Assembly (NCBI GenBank): GCA_001823505.1
Contig: MHUS01000009.1
Coordinates: 1 to 11,043 of the forward strand
Direction: 5' to 3'
Length of the DNA stretch: 11,043 nucleotides
Source of the DNA: Candidatus Yonathbacteria bacterium RIFCSPHIGHO2_01_FULL_51_10
GTDB lineage: Bacteria; Patescibacteriota; Minisyncoccia; Phycocordibacterales; UBA1539_B
Positions 1 through 4,062 of the stretch are shown here, in pieces. The notes below the pieces were generated by a model that was not told the DNA's origin, ran no database searches, and worked only from the letters and a program-made list of their open reading frames with translations. Every line of letters begins with the position of its first letter. Positions within the stretch are counted from its first letter, which is position 1. Made by a program: the position numbers and the translations under genes.

Positions 1-105
1 GCCCTCACCAAAGAGGCCTTGATCAAGTACCAGAAGAGCGTAGGCATTGACCCGATCGGTATTTTTGGGCCGGCGACACGGGCTGCGGTGGGGGCTCAGG
101 AATAG
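1..105 (+). CDS. C-terminal end of a peptidoglycan-binding (PG_binding_1-like) protein, partial
   Basis: Frame 1 is open from the first base to a TAG at 103-105, giving 34 residues of a gene that starts outside the window. The fragment contains ALIKYQKSVGIDPIGIFGP followed by ATRAAV. This is the classic end of a PG_binding_1 repeat: an amphipathic helix ending in Y/FQ, then the G-x-x-G-P-x-T-R-x-A turn and helix. Such domains usually sit at the end of secreted cell-wall enzymes or surface proteins and anchor them to peptidoglycan. The catalytic or other part is not visible, so the full function is unknown. The TAG stop overlaps the -35 box of the promoter for the next gene. Confidence 0.8.
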   Translation, partial: ALTKEALIKYQKSVGIDPIGIFGPATRAAVGAQE

Positions 106-131
106 ACAATGGTATGGTATGCTAGTATATA
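103..131 (+). promoter_or_regulatory. Predicted sigma-70-like promoter for the 167-478 gene and tatC
   Basis: A -35 box TAGACA (103-108; 5 of 6 to consensus) and a -10 box TATATA (126-131) are separated by exactly 17 nt. The start site would be near 138, leaving a leader of about 29 nt. The -35 box includes the TAG stop of the upstream gene. This is a match by eye only. Confidence 0.5.
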
Positions 132-166
132 CAACGAAGGCAATTAATTTTACTATTTGAGCTGCT

Positions 167-478
167 ATGGAATTTAAGAGTAATAAATGGCGGGAAAAAA
201 TTTCTATTACCACAGTGTCTGTGGTCGTGGGGCTGTTCATTGCGTTTGGTGCCAGCTATGCGGCCACGACGATCAGCACCAATATTCAAACTGACGGCAC
301 GCTCTCGGTCACTGGCACGAGTACCTTCACCGGCGCAAGCACGTTCTCCGCTACCACCACCATAAGCGGCCTTGTCTTCGGGAACGGGTGGAGCCTTGCA
401 TCAACAACAGCCACTACTTCTGAGATAACCGTGTATGATTCAGGTGCAAATCCGGTCCTTATTTTTGATGAAACCTAA
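167..478 (+). CDS. Small exported Thr/Ser-rich surface-type protein, hypothetical
   Basis: This 103-aa protein has a short charged N-terminus (MEFKSNKWREK), a hydrophobic stretch at about residues 13-31 and an ASYAA sequence that could be a signal-peptidase site near residues 30-33. The mature part is almost entirely Thr, Ser, Gly and Ala, with the repetitive pattern TDGTLSVTGTSTFTG and ASTFSATTT at about residues 42-66. It ends with a short segment, EITVYDSGANPVLIFDET. Thr/Ser repeats of this sort occur at the start of many cell-surface proteins in Parcubacteria, often followed by much longer regions. This one stops early, so it may be a small surface or pilin-like protein or a shortened relative. 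No SD is visible before the ATG. tatC follows after 23 nt, which suggests co-transcription. The specific function is unknown. Confidence 0.7.
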   Translation: MEFKSNKWREKISITTVSVVVGLFIAFGASYAATTISTNIQTDGTLSVTGTSTFTGASTFSATTTISGLVFGNGWSLASTTATTSEITVYDSGANPVLIFDET

Positions 479-501
479 AACCAGGTTTACTGCGTAGGAT
501 C

Positions 502-1284
502 ATGGCGTTTTTCGAAGAGATTGAAGTCCTCAAACACGCACTTCTCTCGTGGGTAATTGCATTTCTCGTCGTTTCCATGGTTGTTTTTTCTGTGGGTTTT
601 GGCACCGCCACGGTTTCAAAATATACATTACGCATACCTGTTTTTTCCTCGGAATCCTTTGCCACCCTCTTTTTTCAAAAAGTAAAAAAGGACGTTGTCC
701 CGGAGGGCGTTACATTGATAGCCACGAGTCCGATCTCCGCATTTGTTTCAGAGATGAAGATCGCTCTTCTGGCAGCATTTATTCTCACGCTGCCATTTTT
801 GATGTACGAACTGCTTTCGTATTTGTCTCCGGCTTTGTATAAAAAAGAGCGGAGAGCGATACTAACGTTATTTCTGCCCTCAATCGCACTCTTTCTGCTC
901 GGTGCCCTTTTTTCCTATGCCGTGCTCATCCCGCCACTTTTTCGGGTGCTCTATTCATTCAACGCCGCACTCGGGGTAGCTCCATTTTTTGCCGTCGATG
1001 ATTTCATTAGCTGGACGGTGGGGTTGATGTTTACGGTGGGAATAATGTTCCTCTTGCCGATCCTCATGTATTTTTTGAGTTTGTTGAGGATCATCCCAGC
1101 TGCTTTTTGGGGTAAACATTGGCGCGAAGCTTGTATGATCTCTCTTGTCGCGTTTGCCGTTATCGTTCCGGACGTAAGCGGTATCGCGATGGTCCTTCTG
1201 ACTCTGCCTATGCTCGCCCTCTATCTCGTTGGAATCGGATTAAGCCTCACGACAGCCCCAAAAGCGGAATACGCCGGCGGTTGA
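502..1284 (+). CDS. tatC: Sec-independent protein translocase subunit TatC
   Basis: TatC is the multi-spanning membrane receptor of the twin-arginine pathway, which exports folded proteins across the cytoplasmic membrane. The 260-aa protein has about six hydrophobic segments (near residues 13-35, 82-105, 118-145, 165-195, 209-223 and 226-247), matching the TatC topology. Family hallmarks are the SPISAFVSEMKIAL segment (76-89), the LPFLMYELLSYLSPALYKKERR loop (97-118) with the conserved Glu of the LYxxER motif at 116, and FxxxDDFISWTVGLMFTVGIMFLLP (162-186). The N-terminal cytoplasmic motif is diverged: EEIEVLKHAL replaces the usual HLxELRxR. The usual TPxD before the last segment is reduced to VPDVSG (222-227). 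No tatA is in the window, so its partner must be elsewhere. The start is ATG 502; an AGGA at 496-499 is too close to be a good SD. The TGA stop overlaps the rpsP promoter. Confidence 0.9.
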   Translation: MAFFEEIEVLKHALLSWVIAFLVVSMVVFSVGFGTATVSKYTLRIPVFSSESFATLFFQKVKKDVVPEGVTLIATSPISAFVSEMKIALLAAFILTLPFLMYELLSYLSPALYKKERRAILTLFLPSIALFLLGALFSYAVLIPPLFRVLYSFNAALGVAPFFAVDDFISWTVGLMFTVGIMFLLPILMYFLSLLRIIPAAFWGKHWREACMISLVAFAVIVPDVSGIAMVLLTLPMLALYLVGIGLSLTTAPKAEYAGG

Positions 1285-1309
1285 CCATTTTTATACTTTC
1301 TGCTACCAT
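1281..1309 (+). promoter_or_regulatory. Predicted extended -10 promoter giving leaderless rpsP mRNA
   Basis: The -35 TTGACC (1281-1286) is separated by 17 nt from the -10 TACCAT (1304-1309), which is preceded by an extended -10 TGC at 1301-1303. The -35 contains the TGA stop of tatC. A start 7 nt after the -10 box would fall at 1316, the A of the rpsP ATG, so the transcript would have no leader. The -10 itself matches consensus at only 4 of 6 positions. Confidence 0.5.
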
Positions 1310-1315
1310 GCTGCA

Positions 1316-1693
1316 ATGTTAAAGATTCGGCTACAACGCATCGGACGCAAGAATGACCCGTCATTTCGCATGATCGTGACGGATTCGCGCCGTGCCGCAA
1401 AGAAAAGCAATTTCGTTGAGGTCGTGGGCTCCTACGACGCTCGCAAGGGAACGCCGGCCATCAATGCCGAGCGCGTGAAGCATTGGATGTCCGTAGGCGC
1501 TCAAGCGTCGGGCACAGTGCATAATATCCTCGTTTCCTCCAAGGTGGTGGGAGAGAAGAAGCGCAATGTTCTTCCTAAAAAGACGGTTCCCGCTAAGGCG
1601 GCGGAAGCGGTAGCCGAAGTTGCTCCAGAGCCCACTCCGATAGTCCCAGCAGAAGAAGCGCCCGCTCCAGAGGCCGCAGTAGAAGCTGCATAA
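1316..1693 (+). CDS. rpsP: 30S ribosomal protein bS16
   Basis: bS16 is a small-subunit ribosomal protein that binds 16S rRNA and helps fold the 5' domain. The first 80 or so of 125 residues are the standard fold: MLKIRLQRIGRKNDPSFRMI at the N-terminus, SRRAAKKSNFVEVVGSYD in the middle, then the helix AERVKHWMSVGAQASGTVHNIL (52-73). The C-terminal tail from about residue 83 is a low-complexity run of Ala, Pro and Glu (for example PEPTPIVPAEEAPAPEAA). Such tails occur in other bacterial S16 proteins and are not part of the fold. ATG 1316 is the only start that gives the canonical N-terminus. There is no SD, consistent with the predicted leaderless transcript. No convincing terminator follows, so read-through into khpA and trmD is possible. 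Confidence 0.96.
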   Translation: MLKIRLQRIGRKNDPSFRMIVTDSRRAAKKSNFVEVVGSYDARKGTPAINAERVKHWMSVGAQASGTVHNILVSSKVVGEKKRNVLPKKTVPAKAAEAVAEVAPEPTPIVPAEEAPAPEAAVEAA

Positions 1694-1726
1694 AGTAGAG
1701 CTTCCCTAAGTATTGGGCGAAGTTCG

Positions 1727-1754
1727 TTGACAGGGCTTTCCCCTCTTGTATAAT
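1727..1754 (+). promoter_or_regulatory. Consensus sigma-70 promoter for khpA-trmD
   Basis: A perfect TTGACA (1727-1732) and a perfect TATAAT (1749-1754) are separated by 16 nt. The start site is predicted near 1761, giving a leader of about 50 nt before the khpA ATG. With both hexamers exact, this is one of the two best promoter matches in the window and indicates that khpA-trmD can be transcribed independently of rpsP. Confidence 0.75.
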
Positions 1755-1811
1755 TTGAAATATCGGAGCATGTCGGCCTCCAGGTTGCGTTAGCAGATAA
1801 TTTTTTAATGT

Positions 1812-2123
1812 ATGGCAGAACACGACGAAGCATTTCTGGAATATGTAGTGAAAGAATTGGTGGATAATCCCAATGACGTAAAGATCAGCCGAAGCGTGGA
1901 CGAAATGGGAGTCTTTCTTAAGCTTGATGTGAACCCTAACGATATGGGCAAGATCATTGGTCGTGGCGGTGCCACCGCTAATGCCATCCGCACGCTCCTT
2001 AGGGTTGTGGGGCTCAAGAACAACGCTCGGGTCAATTTCAAGATCAACGAGCCTGCCGGCAGTACGCGGCCGTCTCAGAGCAACCGAACGGTGGACGAGG
2101 TCATTGACGACCTCAAGGTGTAG
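1812..2123 (+). CDS. khpA: KH-domain RNA-binding protein KhpA (YlqC family)
   Basis: KhpA is a small single-KH-domain protein that binds RNA, usually with KhpB/Jag, and affects cell division and small-RNA biology in Gram-positive bacteria. Its role in this lineage is not known. The 103-aa protein opens with the family pattern FLEYVVKELVDNPNDVKI (8-25). A beta strand VFLKLDVNPNDMGKIIGRGG follows, holding the nucleic-acid-binding GxxG loop at residues 50-53 (G-R-G-G), then the helix ATANAIRTLLRVV. The KH part ends near residue 78. The remaining 25 residues are a polar extension not found in the shortest family members of about 75-80 aa. The gene lies between rpsP and trmD, its usual place. No SD is seen before ATG 1812; an in-phase-shifted ATG at 1808 gives a different frame and is not used. 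Confidence 0.92.
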   Translation: MAEHDEAFLEYVVKELVDNPNDVKISRSVDEMGVFLKLDVNPNDMGKIIGRGGATANAIRTLLRVVGLKNNARVNFKINEPAGSTRPSQSNRTVDEVIDDLKV

Positions 2124-2241
2124 AGTGCGCGAATTTGGCAAATTTTTTCGTTGCCTTCGTCGCTCAACTTCTCACCGTAGCTGTAGTACGCCCCGAGCTC
2201 TTGCTTCTTGGCGCCGGCAACTTCATCCAAATTCGCGCACT
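2124..2241 (+). repeat. 118-nt element bounded by a perfect 15-bp inverted repeat
   Basis: AGTGCGCGAATTTGG (2124-2138) is the exact reverse complement of CCAAATTCGCGCACT (2227-2241). In RNA, two more pairs are possible at the base (A2122-U2243 and G2123-U2242). Inside, GTTGCC (2150-2155) can pair with GGCAAC (2216-2221), extending the stem inward. The same TTGCC (2151-2155) can instead form a local hairpin with GGCAA (2137-2141), and those bases are also used by the outer stem. The element starts directly after the khpA stop and ends 20 nt before the trmD ATG, where rimM is normally found. No target-site duplication is visible. It could be a regulatory or processing structure in the khpA-trmD mRNA, or a small palindromic insertion. 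Confidence 0.75.
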
Positions 2242-2261
2242 TTTGCGGCGTGCTTGAACCC

Positions 2262-2948
2262 ATGCTTCGCTTCCACTTCATCACCATTTTCCCCGATATG
2301 ATCGCCGCGTATGCGGGCGAGGCGCTCATTGCGCGCGCGGCAAAGAACAAGCTCATCGAGGTGTCGGCATATAATCCTCGGGACTTTCTGAAAGGCAAAG
2401 CGAAGCATGCATACCGCGCTGTGGATGACCGGCCCTATGGTGGGGGTCCCGGGATGGTTTTTATGGCTGATCCCGTGGTGCGTGCTACGGAGCAGGCGCT
2501 CAAAGGTGCCGTGAAAAGTAAGCGGCGCACGAAGGTCATCATGCTCTCCCCGCAGGGCAAGCAGTTTGATAATGCGTATGCCACGAAGATCAGTAAACGC
2601 TATGACGACGTGGTGTTCATTGCCGGGCGCTATGAAGGAGTCGACGCGCGCGTGAAGAAAATTTTTAAAGCGGAAGAAGTGTCTGGCGGGCCCTACGTGG
2701 TCACCGGCGGGGAATTGCCCGCGCTTATGATGATGGATGCCATCACGCGGCAGATCCCCGGCGTGTTGGGCAAGATCGAGTCGCTGGAAGAATCCCGCGC
2801 CGCATCCCCCGAGGTGTACACGCGCCCGGAGGTGTATGAGTACAAAGGCAAAAAATATCGTGTGCCCAAGGTGCTTCTGGGCGGTGACCATAAAAAGATC
2901 GAGGCGTGGCGGGTGTCTAAAATAAAAAAGGGTGGGGAGGGAACGTAA
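2262..2948 (+). CDS. trmD: tRNA (guanine-N1)-methyltransferase TrmD
   Basis: TrmD transfers a methyl group from S-adenosylmethionine to N1 of G37 in tRNAs reading CNN and some other codons, preventing +1 frameshifting. It is a trefoil-knot (SPOUT) dimer. In the 228-aa product the knot and cofactor motifs are clear: VDDRPYGGGPGMV (54-66), MLSPQGK (94-100), AGRYEGVDARV (121-131), TGGELPA (148-154), RQIPGVLG (163-170), YTRPE (186-190) and VPKVLLGGDHKKIEAWR (201-217). Two departures stand out. The usual SIGDY before the knot is SGGPY (141-145), and the EEDSF stretch carrying the catalytic Asp is EESR (176-179), with a loop about three residues shorter. The C-terminal domain is also short; E. coli TrmD is 255 aa. 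ATG 2262 is chosen because MLRFHFITIFPDM is the canonical start; an upstream TTG at 2208 would add 18 unrelated residues. rplS does not follow. Confidence 0.94.
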   Translation: MLRFHFITIFPDMIAAYAGEALIARAAKNKLIEVSAYNPRDFLKGKAKHAYRAVDDRPYGGGPGMVFMADPVVRATEQALKGAVKSKRRTKVIMLSPQGKQFDNAYATKISKRYDDVVFIAGRYEGVDARVKKIFKAEEVSGGPYVVTGGELPALMMMDAITRQIPGVLGKIESLEESRAASPEVYTRPEVYEYKGKKYRVPKVLLGGDHKKIEAWRVSKIKKGGEGT

Positions 2949-2951
2949 AAC

Positions 2952-2981
2952 TTGACATACTATATTTGTTTGTAGTATAAT
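2952..2981 (+). promoter_or_regulatory. Consensus sigma-70 promoter for the orphan gene at 3031
   Basis: A perfect TTGACA (2952-2957) and a perfect TATAAT (2976-2981) are separated by 18 nt, starting only 3 nt after the trmD stop. The spacer is AT-rich. The start site is predicted near 2988, giving a leader of about 43 nt. Confidence 0.75.
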
Positions 2982-3019
2982 AAACAAAGATTCATATTTG
3001 GTTTAATGACCATTACGCG

Positions 3020-3025
3020 AGGAGA
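3020..3025 (+). promoter_or_regulatory. Strong Shine-Dalgarno site of the 3031 gene
   Basis: AGGAGA lies 5 nt before ATG 3031. It is the only convincing SD before any gene start in this window and fixes the start at 3031; the ATG at 3026 is out of frame and too close to the SD. Confidence 0.75.
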
Positions 3026-3030
3026 GATGC

Positions 3031-3510
3031 ATGGATATTCGTAAAGTTTTGACCGCGAACTTTTATCGAAGTGGAGCAATGGGTTCATTGGGGGACGCAA
3101 GCTATATGCTTTTGCGTCAATTTCAGTTCCCTGACACGTACAGTTCTATGGATTCACTGACGAGCAGGGATTCTGACAGGCTTTTTCAGCAGGAATACCA
3201 GCATGCAACCCGCTGCTTTAAGGAACATACTGGGCGTGGTGAACTAGCGTTTGAAACGTGGCTTCATCGAGCATTTGATGGAGATGTCATTAAATTTTTA
3301 ACGGATATTCTCAAAGCAGATCCTTTGGTTCGATGGACCGGGTATCGGGTCACGGGAAGTGTACATCGTGGGAATGGGCACGCGATCTTTCATTTCGAGC
3401 TTTTTGCAAAACATCCCACGAGTCACACAGAAGTGTATACGGGGAGCAATGCTCCAAATGTAGTTGAGCGGCAACAAGAAGAAGGGATTCGGACCCCCTC
3501 TCGATGGTAA
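3031..3510 (+). CDS. Unrecognised 159-aa protein, monocistronic
   Basis: I do not recognise this family. The protein is soluble-looking, with no signal peptide or membrane segment. It is rich in aromatic residues, Arg and His. The first 90 residues look mostly helical (for example QQEYQHATRCFKEHTGRGE near 53-71 and FETWLHRAFDGDVIKFLTDIL near 74-94). The second part looks like beta strands (RWTGYRVTGSVHRGNG at 101-116, then HAIFHFELFAKHP). There is one Cys, at 62. The tail is polar and ends RTPSRW. The gene has its own consensus promoter, a strong SD and two terminators, so it is an independent unit placed between trmD and rpoB, where rplS would often be. Its codon choice looks more AT-tolerant than the flanking rpoB, judged by eye. 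It may be a lineage-specific or acquired gene; no function is proposed. Confidence 0.8.
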   Translation: MDIRKVLTANFYRSGAMGSLGDASYMLLRQFQFPDTYSSMDSLTSRDSDRLFQQEYQHATRCFKEHTGRGELAFETWLHRAFDGDVIKFLTDILKADPLVRWTGYRVTGSVHRGNGHAIFHFELFAKHPTSHTEVYTGSNAPNVVERQQEEGIRTPSRW

Positions 3511-3532
3511 TAACAGCGTTAAAGATTTGCAA

Positions 3533-3563
3533 AAAGGCGACCCTCGGGCCGCCTTTGTTTTTT
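3533..3563 (+). terminator. Rho-independent terminator of the 3031 gene (first of two)
   Basis: AAAGGCG (3533-3539) pairs with CGCCTTT (3550-3556) around a 10-nt loop. It is followed by G and then six T residues (3558-3563). The A-rich left flank gives a T-run on the other strand too, so it may work in both directions. Confidence 0.85.
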
Positions 3564-3565
3564 CA

Positions 3566-3586
3566 CCGAGGTTGAACCTCGGTTTT
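3566..3586 (+). terminator. Second tandem hairpin terminator
   Basis: CCGAGGTT (3566-3573) and AACCTCGG (3575-3582) form a perfect palindrome around one base, folding as a 6-bp stem with a UUGAA loop, followed by TTTT (3583-3586). It lies 2 nt after the first terminator's T-run, acting as a back-up. An overlapping longer pairing, TCACCG (3563-3568) with CGGTGA (3593-3598), is also possible. Confidence 0.65.
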
Positions 3587-3725
3587 CTGCAACGGTGACT
3601 TGACAGACCCCTTGACAAGAAAACTCAGCTTAAATTCCAAGGGGAGTCCTTGGATAATTTGAGCCTTGCTAGACAAGGGTATTTTAACGCTGTCTAAGTG
3701 TTCCTCATAATGACTCCTCATACGC

Positions 3726-3753
3726 TTGACAAGGCGACCCTAAGGTATATACT
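3726..3753 (+). promoter_or_regulatory. Predicted main promoter of rpoBC
   Basis: A perfect TTGACA (3726-3731) and TATACT (3748-3753; 5 of 6) are separated by 16 nt. The start would be near 3760, giving an unusually long leader of about 300 nt before rpoB. An 8-bp inverted repeat, ACCCTAAG (3737-3744) and CTTAGGGT (3801-3808), straddles the -10 region and could be a protein site or chance. A weaker upstream candidate, TTAACG (3684-3689) with CATAAT (3706-3711) at 16 nt, might be a second start. Confidence 0.6.
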
Positions 3754-3944
3754 CCTTTTCAACTACCGCTCCGATTGAGTTACGCCAGAACGACCGAGAA
3801 CTTAGGGTGATTTTTAGGAAAAAATTGCCTTACCATATCTAACAATATATAGCTGATCAAAAATCAGGGGCACTCTGGTGTTTCCTTGGCTATTTTTTGT
3901 TTTCGGTACCCGTAGGTGGCTCATCGTTTCTCTATCACCAATAA

Positions 3945-4045
3945 GCGCTTGGAGTGAATGCATGTGCGATGTGTTCAGCCCAGGCGCATATGGTGAATTA
4001 TTCATCCATGCGGACAGGGTCTCCCGGTTCTCCGGAGCGCGTCCG
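3945..4045 (+). ncRNA. Structured rpoBC leader: three consecutive RNA hairpins
   Basis: Hairpin 1 (3945-3987): GCGCUUGG pairs with CCAGGCGC (8 bp, one G-U). Next come a 2x2 internal loop (AG/GC) and then UGAAUGCAU with AUGUGUUCA (9 bp, two wobbles), closed by GUGCG. Hairpin 2 (3990-4009): AUGGUGAA pairs with UUCA and CCAU, with a single bulged U at 4005 and a UUA loop. Hairpin 3 (4011-4045): CGGAC pairs with GUCCG, enclosing CUCC (4021-4024) with GGAG (4034-4037). The array ends 17 nt before the rpoB ATG. I recognise no known riboswitch or ribosomal-protein leader. The structures are folded by eye; a regulatory role is inference. Confidence 0.55.
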
Positions 4046-4062
4046 ACTAAACGCACTATGCC

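Larger units (their letters stand above)
3511..4062 (+). other. 552-nt gene-free region upstream of rpoB
   Basis: This is the longest stretch without a supported gene. In order it holds two terminators (3533-3586) and a zone with repeated complementary CCTTG and CAAGG pentamers (3610-3734), including the small hairpins 3637-3653 and 3664-3678. The rpoB promoter follows (3726-3753), then an AT-rich section with a small hairpin CTGAT/ATCAG (3853-3867) and a T-rich run (3891-3903), and finally three consecutive hairpins (3945-4045) next to the rpoB start. A weak 62-codon frame starting at GTG 3878 overlaps the rpoB start as ATGA, but its protein is not convincing. No tRNA or known riboswitch was recognised on either strand. 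Confidence 0.7.

Noticed and set aside
549..842. Alternative + frame of 97 codons inside tatC
   Set aside because: Its Cys-, His- and Arg-rich product is the out-of-frame reading of tatC, whose own frame has clear TatC motifs and membrane segments.
2208..2261. Upstream TTG start for trmD adding 18 residues
   Set aside because: The extra residues read through one arm of the inverted repeat and do not resemble TrmD; ATG 2262 gives the canonical N-terminus.
3600..3617. Two further TTGACA boxes as promoters (3600-3605 and 3612-3617)
   Set aside because: No acceptable -10 box lies 15-19 nt downstream of either one.
3766..3786. Minus strand GGCGTAACTCAATCGGAGCGG resembling a tRNA D-arm
   Set aside because: No matching acceptor stem, T-arm (GGTTCRA) or anticodon stem could be found around it, and it lies over the predicted rpoB leader.
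3884..3903. Possible attenuator T-run in the rpoB leader
   Set aside because: The only nearby hairpin (CAC/GTG around 3871-3880) is three pairs and is not adjacent to the T-run at 3891-3903.
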